Of a stretch of 9,503 nucleotides of DNA, positions 1 through 6,993 are shown piece by piece. This DNA comes from JBFWVJ01 sp050246795. Its GTDB lineage: Bacteria; Patescibacteriota; Gracilibacteria; JAUYGZ01. The position numbers were made by a program, and so were the translations under genes. The stretch covers positions 1 to 9,503 of the forward strand of contig JBFWVJ010000016.1 in the NCBI GenBank assembly GCA_050246795.1, given 5' to 3'. Each line of letters begins with the position of its first letter. Position 1 is the first letter of the stretch. The notes under the pieces are model-generated. The model was not told the origin of the DNA and ran no database searches. It saw only the letters and a program-made list of their open reading frames with translations.

Positions 1-472
1 ATGCACCAAGAATCCAAAGACCCGCGAAAGTAGCCACGAGTTCGGCGCCGAAGAAATAAAAAGCGGCAAGCGAAGTAAGGCCAATAACTCCAGTTTGAAG
101 CCACTGATGGCGTTTTATGGATTCAAGTTCTTCAAGGCTTAAGAAAAAGTTCGCAAGTAAAAAACTCGTTGCCATAAAAAGTACGCCACAAAAAACCATG
201 CAGAAGTTGTGACCACCGATTCTCATGAACCAATTCATGAGTGAATATTCCGTTTGGAAGGGATTTAAGCCAAACTGATGGCAGATCCCGAGCGAAAGAA
301 AGCCGACTACTCCGTGAATCGCAAACACTTTTGCAAAGACTTTCCAAGGATTTGGTGAAATACGTTTCCTTAGGCTCTCAAAAAGAGAAGGTGGTACTGT
401 GACGCTGCCCGAGTCCGACTCAGCAAATTCAGTGTACTCTTTGAGCCATGTTTTTTTATCATCACTTTGCAT
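1..472 (-). CDS. Membrane protein, probable anti-sigma factor (3' end cut by window edge)
   Basis: The frame is open from an ATG at 472 to the left window edge, giving 157 residues without a stop, so the C-terminus is missing. It begins 3 nt after the stop of the ECF sigma gene, with a Shine-Dalgarno-like GAGAGGAA upstream, so the two are almost certainly co-transcribed and translationally coupled. The first ~44 residues are polar and would be cytoplasmic. Hydrophobic segments follow at about residues 46-64, 85-111 and 124-157. Position directly behind an ECF sigma gene plus a cytoplasmic head and several membrane spans is the usual layout of a membrane-tethered anti-sigma factor (NrsF/DUF1109-like or related); I see no diagnostic family motif. 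Metal-ligand residues sit in or next to the spans: His53, Cys64, His65, His88, Cys91 and Cys95. This would suit metal sensing given the divergent efflux operon, but that is inference. A classic cytoplasmic zinc-type Hx3Cx2C motif is not present. Confidence 0.65.
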   Translation of the reverse strand, partial: MQSDDKKTWLKEYTEFAESDSGSVTVPPSLFESLRKRISPNPWKVFAKVFAIHGVVGFLSLGICHQFGLNPFQTEYSLMNWFMRIGGHNFCMVFCGVLFMATSFLLANFFLSLEELESIKRHQWLQTGVIGLTSLAAFYFFGAELVATFAGLWILGA

Positions 473-475
473 ACG

Positions 476-1024
476 TTATTCCTCTCCCGTTCCCCAAATT
501 TGCTTTAGCTTTTTTAGTCCACGACTTACAAGCTGACGAGCATTCTCTGGCGAGGTCGATAGCCTCAAGGCAATTTCATCAAACGTTGCCTCATCATAAA
601 CTCTTAAGCCAACCGCCTCTTTCTGATTTGCAGGCAAATGATCGAGAATCTCTTTTCCAAAACTAGGTTCAGAAGTGCCCACGCCTGATGTGACTTGAGC
701 CAATTTGTCGATAACGTCCGGATCAGTGGCATCTTCAAGGCGGCGTTTTTTAAGAAAATCAATCCACATGGAACGAGTGATAGAAAACAGCCAGGGTGAA
801 AATGGCAACGTGCGGTTGTACTGATGGCGCGAGCGATGAAGTTTGAAAAAGACTTCTTGCAGAAGATCTTGCGCCTCTTTGGGAGCCTGAAGTCTTTTTG
901 AAAGAAAACTCAGAACTTTTCCTGAGTGCCGTTCAAATAGAAGTTCAAAAGCGACGACCTCACCCATTTTATAGCTCTCCATTAAATCTTCGTCGGACTT
1001 ATCCTTGAAGGTTTCTTTTTTCAT
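476..1024 (-). CDS. ECF-family RNA polymerase sigma factor
   Basis: This 182-residue protein has the usual size and two-domain layout of an extracytoplasmic-function sigma factor. Sigma-2 spans about residues 12-95, with the core-binding helix DLLQEVFFKLHR at 53-64 and the -10 recognition/melting segment FSPWLFSITR...DFLKKRR at 75-95. A ~30-residue linker leads to sigma-4 (about 125-178), with LPANQKEAVGLR followed by a helix-turn-helix (FDEIALRLSTSPENARQLVSRGLKKLK) that reads the -35 element. The ATG at 1024 has an AGGA 5-8 nt upstream. It is the first gene of a unit with the membrane protein at 1-472 and lies divergent to the metal-efflux operon. A promoter of the ECF type precedes it and an identical one precedes the efflux operon, which argues for autoregulation and direct control of the pump. 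Which of the many ECF groups it belongs to cannot be settled by eye. Confidence 0.95.
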   Translation of the reverse strand: MKKETFKDKSDEDLMESYKMGEVVAFELLFERHSGKVLSFLSKRLQAPKEAQDLLQEVFFKLHRSRHQYNRTLPFSPWLFSITRSMWIDFLKKRRLEDATDPDVIDKLAQVTSGVGTSEPSFGKEILDHLPANQKEAVGLRVYDEATFDEIALRLSTSPENARQLVSRGLKKLKQIWGTGEE

Positions 1025-1038
1025 TCGTTCCTACTGTC

Positions 1039-1068
1039 TAATACGATGCTTATCGTGAGATTGTGACA
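1039..1068 (-). promoter_or_regulatory. ECF-type promoter of the sigma/anti-sigma operon
   Basis: Read on the minus strand: -35 TGTCACA (1068-1062), 16-nt spacer, -10 CGTATTA (1045-1039). The same heptamers with the same 16-nt spacing occur in front of the divergent efflux operon, with matches extending to CTGTCACAA and ATCGTATTAGA in both. The TGTCACA/CGT pattern is of the kind recognised by ECF sigma factors and does not resemble a sigma70 promoter. Predicted transcription start is about 1032, giving a leader of only about 8 nt before the ATG at 1024. Confidence 0.8.
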
Positions 1069-1095
1069 GGGCTCAAAAGAAAGGTCAAAAGGCAA

Positions 1096-1113
1096 GTAAT
1101 TACAGCCAATTAC
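1096..1113. repeat. Inverted repeat between the two divergent ECF promoters
   Basis: GTAATT (1096-1101), 6-nt spacer, AATTAC (1108-1113): perfect 6-bp arms lying in the 51 bp between the two -35 elements. It could be an operator for an additional regulator acting on both promoters. It does not match the copper boxes I know (CueR, CusR/CopR). Short AT-rich palindromes also arise by chance. Confidence 0.3.
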
Positions 1114-1120
1114 GTTTTGC

Positions 1121-1150
1121 TGTCACAAAGTCCTAGGTCCTATCGTATTA
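1121..1150 (+). promoter_or_regulatory. ECF-type promoter of the metal-efflux operon
   Basis: -35 TGTCACA (1121-1127), 16-nt spacer, -10 CGTATTA (1144-1150), identical in both elements and in spacing to the divergent sigma-gene promoter. The -10 element ends only 6 nt before the ATG at 1157, so transcription should begin at or immediately next to the start codon. No Shine-Dalgarno sequence precedes that ATG, so the mRNA is probably leaderless. Confidence 0.82.
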
Positions 1151-1156
1151 GATATT

Positions 1157-2371
1157 ATGAGACTAACGATTCACCTCCTTCTATATACCACCATTAGCTT
1201 ATCCTCGTTCTTGGCTATGGCCGAGACAGACCGACTGACGATGTCTCAGTTCTTAAGTGAAGTACGGGCAACTAGTCCTGAGTTCGCAATTGAGAAAGCG
1301 AATGTTGAAGTCTCACGGGCTCGGGCAAGTGGAATCCGAATCAATGCGCCCATGATTGGTTACATGCAGATGAAAGATGGCAGTGGAACTAATCACGGTT
1401 TAGAAATCGCTCAAGAAATTCCTTTTCCGACAAAGATCTCCCAAGACAAAAAAGTTCGAGATCTTGAATTAGAGGCTCAGCTCGAAAGCAGTCGGCTTCA
1501 GGAAATTTCTTTAATGGCGGATGCCAGAGCTGCCTACGTCGCCTTTTGGAGTGTACACGCCCGTCTAAATATTCAGAAAGAGAAACACGATTGGCTTATC
1601 CATCATGTGAAGATCACCAGAACCACTTCCTGGTCGGATACGGCAGCAAAAATTCATTTACTTGAAGTTGAAACAGATGCTGACCTCGTTGAAAACGAAG
1701 TGCTCGCCCTAGAATCAGACTTAGTTGAGAAAAGAAATGGGCTTAAACTGTATGCGCCAGGGCTCAAAGTTAAAGATCTCATTCCCGTGGAGCCGGAACT
1801 CATTCAGATGAAGTTCGATAAACACGGTACCAGCCCGCTTGTATCTTTACGGGAAAAAGAACTTAACGCAAAAGAGGCATTGGTAATTCTCCAAAAGCAG
1901 GCTTACGCCCCTGATCTTTATTTGCGACTTCGCTCGTATAACGGAAATGAATCGGCCCCCCGAAGCCAAGAGTTGATGGTGGGTATCAGCGTTCCATTTC
2001 TTTATTTCTGGCAACCCAAGGCGGAAGTCGCTGAAGCTTCGGCGCAAAGAATGAAAGCCCAAGCTGAGCTACAAAAGTCAAAAATTGACCTTGATGGAAG
2101 ATTTTCTAGCCTCATAAAAAGAGCTGAATCTACTCAAACGCAGATCAAGAACTTAAAAGAAAAATTGATTCCGCGTTCTGAGCGGCAGGCAAAGCTTGTG
2201 CGAAACCTTTCGCAGCGGACTATGGAGGGGCTCGACGAGCACAAAAAAGTGATGCTTGGTCTGCTGGATCTCAGAGTACGAGCCATTGAACTGCGAGTTG
2301 CTTACGAAGATCTGACTCAAACTATCATGAAACTAACTGGGGCAACTTCAGCGGAAGAGAGTTCAAAATGA
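1157..2371 (+). CDS. TolC-family outer-membrane efflux protein (CusC/CzcC-like)
   Basis: This 404-residue protein is predicted to be the outer-membrane channel of a tripartite heavy-metal pump. Residues 1-22 form a signal peptide with a hydrophobic core and an AMA cleavage motif before ETD; there is no lipobox, unlike E. coli CusC. The mature part carries two long amphipathic helical stretches typical of TolC-type proteins: about residues 32-200, including GLEIAQEIPFPTK near 80-92, and about 225-400, including LMVGISVPF around 272-280 followed by a long alanine/glutamine/lysine-rich coiled coil. The length is near the normal 400-480 of the family, at its low end. The 1157 start is supported by the signal peptide even though no Shine-Dalgarno is visible; the ECF-type promoter ends 6 nt upstream. 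The stop overlaps the start of the adaptor gene (ATGA), so the three genes form one operon. Substrate specificity comes from the partner pump, not from this protein. Confidence 0.88.
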   Translation: MRLTIHLLLYTTISLSSFLAMAETDRLTMSQFLSEVRATSPEFAIEKANVEVSRARASGIRINAPMIGYMQMKDGSGTNHGLEIAQEIPFPTKISQDKKVRDLELEAQLESSRLQEISLMADARAAYVAFWSVHARLNIQKEKHDWLIHHVKITRTTSWSDTAAKIHLLEVETDADLVENEVLALESDLVEKRNGLKLYAPGLKVKDLIPVEPELIQMKFDKHGTSPLVSLREKELNAKEALVILQKQAYAPDLYLRLRSYNGNESAPRSQELMVGISVPFLYFWQPKAEVAEASAQRMKAQAELQKSKIDLDGRFSSLIKRAESTQTQIKNLKEKLIPRSERQAKLVRNLSQRTMEGLDEHKKVMLGLLDLRVRAIELRVAYEDLTQTIMKLTGATSAEESSK

Positions 2372-3318
2372 AGCACCAATTTGTTTTAGTGCCGATGGCT
2401 TTAATTCTATTTCTATTCCTTGGTTGTACCAAGCAAAGCCCCAGTGAAACGACGGGCGCTGCGACAGTTCTTGGCGATCACGAGGACCCTCAAGGCTTTT
2501 ACACATGTCCTATGCACCCGCAGGTGCATGAACACAAACCTGGAAAGTGTCCGATTTGTCATATGACTCTCGTCAAAGTTTCCGGGAAAACCCAAAACAT
2601 GAAACCATCAGCTACCATGGACACAACCTCGACGGAGATGCCTGACGGACTATCGGCAAGCGATCAGCAGTTGCGTCTTGCGGGCATTTCTAAGTACACG
2701 GTTATCAAAAAGGATCTTGTCTTTATTGTTCCTGCTTCAGGACGACTTGTTTCATCAAGAGAAGTCAGTTTTCAAGTTTATGAATCCGATCTCCAAATCA
2801 TCAGGGCTGGTCTCGAGTTCTCTGGCATTGCGACTTCTAATCCGGAGGAATCTTTATCTGGCAAAATTCGAATGGTAGATAATATTGTTGACCCTTCAAG
2901 CCGCACAGTTCGTGTCACGGGAGTTCTCAACAAAGCACCTGCACGAGCAGTTATGGATGGCGGATTTCATGGAGAGATAACCTCCGTCGCCAAAAATCAG
3001 ATTGTCATTCCCGAAGAAGCTGTTCTTCATGCGGGTAAAAAAAATCTCGTCTATCTGATTTCAAAAGAAAACGGACTTAAATCAATCCCAATCCAACTCG
3101 GTCGAAAATCAGAGCATGAGTATCAGGTTCTTTCCGGTCTCAACGAGGGCGATGTTATTTCAACGGGTCCTAATTTCTTGATCGATTCTGAGGCGAAAAT
3201 TCGAGGGACTTTTGAGCTTGTGCCCGGGGAAACAAAGTCCTTAGTTCCTTCATGTCCTTCGGATCAACACTGGGATATTCCCATGTCGATGTGCATGCCA
3301 GGTGAGGCTCGAAAATGA
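2368..3318 (+). CDS. cusB: CusB-like lipoprotein efflux adaptor lacking the lipoyl/alpha-hairpin segment
   Basis: This 316-residue periplasmic adaptor is shorter than the usual ~400 or more. A lipoprotein signal ends in LFLGC (Cys20). Residues 44-70 are a heavy-metal-binding domain with YTCPMHP (Cys47, Met49, His50) and CPICHM (Cys61, Cys64, Met66); the family usually has Gly where His65 stands. Residues 95-132 match the first membrane-proximal strands. The sequence then jumps at about 132-136 straight into the beta-barrel (VYESDLQII at 137-145, DPSSRTVRV later), followed by a C-terminal membrane-proximal domain (IVIPEEAV...GLNEGDVI). Both lipoyl halves and the alpha-hairpin that contacts the outer-membrane channel are absent, with no frame break. 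The C-terminus adds a ligand-rich tail (Cys296, His301, Met306, Met308, Cys309, Met310). Its start overlaps the upstream stop and has GGAAGAGAG as ribosome-binding site; its own stop overlaps the pump start. The family call is firm; how it bridges pump and channel is unclear. Confidence 0.87.
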   Translation: MKHQFVLVPMALILFLFLGCTKQSPSETTGAATVLGDHEDPQGFYTCPMHPQVHEHKPGKCPICHMTLVKVSGKTQNMKPSATMDTTSTEMPDGLSASDQQLRLAGISKYTVIKKDLVFIVPASGRLVSSREVSFQVYESDLQIIRAGLEFSGIATSNPEESLSGKIRMVDNIVDPSSRTVRVTGVLNKAPARAVMDGGFHGEITSVAKNQIVIPEEAVLHAGKKNLVYLISKENGLKSIPIQLGRKSEHEYQVLSGLNEGDVISTGPNFLIDSEAKIRGTFELVPGETKSLVPSCPSDQHWDIPMSMCMPGEARK

Positions 3319-6300
3319 TCAAACGACTCATTGAGTTTTCGGCACACAATCGACTTCTCGTTCTTCTGACCACATTTGTGCTTATTGCGTTCGGAGTTTA
3401 CTCAGCAAAAAATATTCCTCTCGATGCAATCCCGGATCTCTCGGACACTCAAGTTATCATTTACTCAAAATGGGATCGCTCACCTGAAATCATTGAAAAG
3501 CAGGTCACCTATCCCATCATCGCGTCGCTGCTTGGCGCTCCAAAAATAAAAGCAGTCAGGGGATTTTCTGACTACGGCTATTCTTTCGTTTATGTCATCT
3601 TTGAAGACGGTACGGATCTTTATTGGGCCAGAAGCAGAGTCGTTGAATATTTAAGTCGAATTTCAGCGCAATTGCCTACTGGTGTCCAAACAGAGCTTGG
3701 CCCTGATGCCACAAGTGTTGGCTGGGTTTATCAGTACGCACTGGTTGATGAATCAAAAAAACTAAACTCCGCCGATCTAAAATCACTTCAAGATTGGACG
3801 CTTCGTTATCAGCTTCAGTCTGTCCCGGGGGTCTCGGAAGTTGCAAGTGTCGGCGGATTCACGAAACAGTTTCAAGTACGTGTTGATCCAAGAAAACTTC
3901 AGCTTTTTCAAGTGTCGCTCTCTCAAGTTCTAGATGCGGTCAGGGATTCAAATCAAGAAACTGGCGGAAGGGTTGTTGAGTTTTCTGGAACTGAAGCGAT
4001 TGTACGGTCACAGGGACTCATTTCTTCAGTCGAAGAACTCGAAAATGCTGTTGTCACATATCCGCTGAAAAGCCGCGCTCCGGTTCTGGTCAAACAGGTG
4101 GCTCAGGTTTCAATCGGCCCTGAAATGCGCCGTGGAGTTACGGATCTAAACGGTGAAGGAGACACCGTCGGCGGCATCATTGTGATGAGGCAAGGCGAAG
4201 ATGCTCCTTCCGTGATCGCAAGAGTGAAAGATAAGATTTCTGATATTCAGAAGTCATTACCTGATGGCGTAAAAATCAAGACTGTGTACGACCGGTCGGA
4301 CCTTATCCACCGCGCTATTGAGACTCTTAAGGGAACTCTGATCGAAGAGCTCATAATTGTAAGTCTCGTTATTCTCATTTTTCTTTGGCATGTGCCTTCA
4401 GCGATAGTTCCGATTGCAACGATTCCTGTTGCGGTTTTGCTGGCCTTTATTCCGCTTGTGCTGATGGGGCAGAGTTCAAACATCATGTCACTTGCGGGCA
4501 TTGCAATTTCAATCGGGGTGCTGGTTGATGGTGCGATTGTCGAAGTTGAAAATGCTTATAGAAAAATTCAGCACTGGGATGCAAATGGCCGTAAGGAGAG
4601 TTTTTTTAAAGTTAGGCTTGAGGCTCTAACTGAAGTGGGGCCTTCGGTTTTTTTCTCGCTGCTTGTTATTGCGGTTTCATTTCTTCCAATTTTTACGCTC
4701 ATTGATCAAGAGGGACGTCTTTTTAGACCACTCGCTCTTTCAAAAACTTTAGCAATGGGAATTGCTGCCATCTTAGCGATTACTCTTGATCCCGCATTGC
4801 GGATGCTTTTTGCAAGACCTGATAAATTCAAAGGGCCATACCCGTGGCTTAACTGGGTTGGAAACACGACTCTTGTTGGGAAGTATTATTCAGAACATAA
4901 GCATCCCATCAGTCGAAGACTTTTTGCGATCTATGAACCTGTATTGCATTGGGTGCTTGAAAGAAAAAAGACTGTGCTGGCTCTGGCTTTTGCCGCTGTT
5001 CTTTCGATCATTCCTGGGTTTGCGATGTTAGGTTCAGAATTCATGCCCACGCTACACGAGGGCAGTCTTCTTTACATGCCAACAGCCTTTCCCGGTCTTT
5101 CAGTTTCGGAAGCTCAAAGAATTTTAACTGTTCAAGATCAAATTCTTAAATCTTTTCCGGAAGTCGAGACAGTTTTTGGAAAAGCAGGACGCGCTGAAAC
5201 ATCTACTGATATCGCACCTCTTTCGATGATTGAAACGACAATCGTCCTAAAGCCCCATTCTGAATGGCGGAAACAAGATCGCTGGTATTCATCTTTGCCA
5301 AATTTCATGAAAGCTCCATTCACACGTATATGGCCGGAGACCATATCAGAAGAAAATTTGATTAATGAAATGAACGATAAACTCAATTTTTTGGGTATGC
5401 CTAACATCTGGACTATGCCGATTAAGAATCGAATCGACATGCTCTCAACCGGAATTAGAAGCCCCATTGGAGTGAAAATTTTTGGATCAGATTTAAAAAT
5501 GATCGAGAAAGTGGGCCGCGATGTTGAAGCAGCGCTTACTACAGTTGAAGGAACAAGAACTGTCGTCGCAGAGAGAGTTTCGAGCGGTTATTTTCTTGAT
5601 GTGAACTTTGACCGTAGAAAACTTCAAGCCTACGGACTTTCACTTAAAGAAGCCCAACAACAGTCGATGGGTGCAATTGGTGGAGAAAACGTATCAACGG
5701 CGCTTGTCGGACGAGAGCGCTATCCAATTCAAGTCAGACTTGCGCCGAATTTTCGTCAGGACATGGATGCCATCAAAAGAATTCTAATTTCAACCCCCAC
5801 GGGAGCACAGATTCCATTAAGTGAAATAGCGACGGTTGGAGTGAATGAGGGTGCCTCGATGATTCGGGACGAAAACGCGTCCCTAGTTGGATACGTTTAC
5901 GTCGATCTTGATTTGAAAAAAACAGATATTGGAAGTTACGTTGAAAAAGCAAAATCAGTTGTCGCAGAAAAAGTAAAGTTACCTGCGGGCTACACTCTTT
6001 CTTGGAGTGGACAGTATGAAAATATGGAGCGTGTGAAAGAGAGATTAAAAGTTGTAATTCCGCTTACATTATTTTTAATTATTCTGCTTTTACATTTTAA
6101 TACGAAGTCGTGGGTGAAAACAGGAATTGTCCTTTTAGCAGTTCCATTTTCGCTCATTGGTGCAGTCTGGTTTTTGGTCGGTCTTGATTATAATCTTTCG
6201 ATTGCCGCTTGGGTCGGAATGATCGCTCTCTTAGGGCTGGATGCCGAGACCGGAGTGTTTATGTTGATGTATTTAGATCTTGCCTATGACGACCGCGAAA

Positions 6301-6581
6301 AACGTGGAGCTATGAATACACGTCAAGATCTTCACGACTCTGTTATCGAGGGAGCCGTCCACCGAGTCAGGCCAAAGCTAATGACTGTGCTTGCGCTTTT
6401 TATGGGCTTGATTCCTATCATGTGGTCGATTGGTGCGGGAGCTGACGTGATGAAACGAATTGCTGCGCCTATGATCGGTGGCCTCATCTCATCGTTTGCG
6501 CTCGAACTGCTGATTTATCCCGTTATTTTTTATATTTGGAAAGAGAAAGAAATGAACCTAAAGCCCAAAGTGGAAAAATGA
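3315..6581 (+). CDS. cusA: CusA-type heavy-metal RND efflux pump (Cu(I)/Ag(I) predicted)
   Basis: This 1088-residue inner-membrane proton-driven pump is the normal length for the heavy-metal (HME) RND class. The first membrane helix is at ~12-30, followed by LDAIPDLSDTQVIIYS. TM4 carries GVLVDGAIVEVEN with the proton-relay Asp405. The three periplasmic methionines that bind Cu(I)/Ag(I) in E. coli CusA (573, 623, 672) have counterparts in LLYMP (Met588), APLSMIETT (Met638) and RIDMLSTGI (Met709), which favours monovalent metal over the zinc/cobalt/nickel CzcA type. About 22 extra residues lie between the last two. In the membrane relay Met391, Met481 and Met1046 appear kept, but the positions of CusA Met410 and Met501 hold Glu410 and Arg496, and Met403 is Leu. 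The ATGA overlap with cusB and GGTGAGG upstream support the start. It is the last gene of the operon. The metal call rests on motif matches recalled from E. coli CusA, not on an alignment. Confidence 0.93.
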   Translation: MIKRLIEFSAHNRLLVLLTTFVLIAFGVYSAKNIPLDAIPDLSDTQVIIYSKWDRSPEIIEKQVTYPIIASLLGAPKIKAVRGFSDYGYSFVYVIFEDGTDLYWARSRVVEYLSRISAQLPTGVQTELGPDATSVGWVYQYALVDESKKLNSADLKSLQDWTLRYQLQSVPGVSEVASVGGFTKQFQVRVDPRKLQLFQVSLSQVLDAVRDSNQETGGRVVEFSGTEAIVRSQGLISSVEELENAVVTYPLKSRAPVLVKQVAQVSIGPEMRRGVTDLNGEGDTVGGIIVMRQGEDAPSVIARVKDKISDIQKSLPDGVKIKTVYDRSDLIHRAIETLKGTLIEELIIVSLVILIFLWHVPSAIVPIATIPVAVLLAFIPLVLMGQSSNIMSLAGIAISIGVLVDGAIVEVENAYRKIQHWDANGRKESFFKVRLEALTEVGPSVFFSLLVIAVSFLPIFTLIDQEGRLFRPLALSKTLAMGIAAILAITLDPALRMLFARPDKFKGPYPWLNWVGNTTLVGKYYSEHKHPISRRLFAIYEPVLHWVLERKKTVLALAFAAVLSIIPGFAMLGSEFMPTLHEGSLLYMPTAFPGLSVSEAQRILTVQDQILKSFPEVETVFGKAGRAETSTDIAPLSMIETTIVLKPHSEWRKQDRWYSSLPNFMKAPFTRIWPETISEENLINEMNDKLNFLGMPNIWTMPIKNRIDMLSTGIRSPIGVKIFGSDLKMIEKVGRDVEAALTTVEGTRTVVAERVSSGYFLDVNFDRRKLQAYGLSLKEAQQQSMGAIGGENVSTALVGRERYPIQVRLAPNFRQDMDAIKRILISTPTGAQIPLSEIATVGVNEGASMIRDENASLVGYVYVDLDLKKTDIGSYVEKAKSVVAEKVKLPAGYTLSWSGQYENMERVKERLKVVIPLTLFLIILLLHFNTKSWVKTGIVLLAVPFSLIGAVWFLVGLDYNLSIAAWVGMIALLGLDAETGVFMLMYLDLAYDDREKRGAMNTRQDLHDSVIEGAVHRVRPKLMTVLALFMGLIPIMWSIGAGADVMKRIAAPMIGGLISSFALELLIYPVIFYIWKEKEMNLKPKVEK

Positions 6582-6732
6582 ACCCTAAGTCTTAATGGCA
6601 TTCCCCTCAACAGGAATCGTCGAAGTTACCGGAAATGAAAAGAAGCCGAGCGTATCGTAGTTCGTCAATCTTCACACGGACTTTTTCTGCAATTACGGAA
6701 TCAAGTTGCAGGTTGATTATCGGTATATCCGG

Positions 6733-6990
6733 CTATTTAAAGAATTCAGCAATCTCACATTTAAAAATCAATGACAGCCGATGCAAAGTAAAAAGGCTGG
6801 GCGAATGTCTACCAGATTCCAACCGTTGGTAGTTTCTCAACTCAAATCCGTGTTCAACCATGTCAGACTGAGAGAGATCCCTAGACGTTCGTATCCGTTT
6901 TAGATTCGTACCTACTGTTTGGAGAAGTTTGTTGTACTTTGCTTCTGCTGACGACACATACACAAGCTTATCGGAACGGTTAAATTCCAC
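6733..6990 (-). CDS. XRE-family helix-turn-helix regulator (Cro/CI type)
   Basis: This 85-residue frame contains a single HTH_3-type DNA-binding domain at about residues 27-84: an initial helix (VGTNLKRIRTSRDLSQ), a recognition region (MVEHGFELRNYQRLESG) and the conserved tail SPSLFTLHRLSLIF. The RLESGRHSPSLFTL stretch is the typical 'E-x-G-x-x-x-P-S-x-x-T-L' signature of the family. The frame opens with GTG at 6990, with alternative GTGs 27 and 33 nt further in; the first ~24 residues are outside the HTH domain, so the true start is uncertain. No convincing Shine-Dalgarno is present. A perfect 16-bp palindrome lies 3 bp upstream of the GTG and probably serves as its own operator. It converges on the end of the pump operon (151 bp apart) and is divergent from a receiver gene. 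Target genes are unknown. Confidence 0.8.
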   Translation of the reverse strand: MEFNRSDKLVYVSSAEAKYNKLLQTVGTNLKRIRTSRDLSQSDMVEHGFELRNYQRLESGRHSPSLFTLHRLSLIFKCEIAEFFK

Positions 6991-6993
6991 CGT

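Noticed and set aside
132..347. Open minus-strand frame of 71 codons near the left edge.
   Set aside because: It lies wholly inside the membrane-protein frame (1-472), which continues without a stop, has a good ribosome-binding site and couples to the sigma gene. The 71-codon frame is a shadow.
1069..1120. CueR- or CusR-type copper operator expected in front of a Cus operon.
   Set aside because: No match to the known dyads was seen; the only symmetric element is an AT-rich 6-bp-arm repeat.
2371..3318. Frameshift or assembly artefact as explanation of the short adaptor.
   Set aside because: Both sides of the junction are in the same frame, there are no stops, and both ends overlap their neighbour genes by ATGA exactly as expected. 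A clean in-frame assembly collapse cannot be excluded from this sequence alone.
6595..6660. Short plus-strand frame after the pump gene (ATG to TAG, 21 codons), considered as a small metallochaperone or truncated gene remnant.
   Set aside because: It has no Cys/Met/His-rich metal motif, no Shine-Dalgarno, and is too short to support.
6635..6832. Plus-strand frame of 65 codons overlapping the XRE gene.
   Set aside because: It is antisense to a clear HTH domain and its translation has no recognisable feature.
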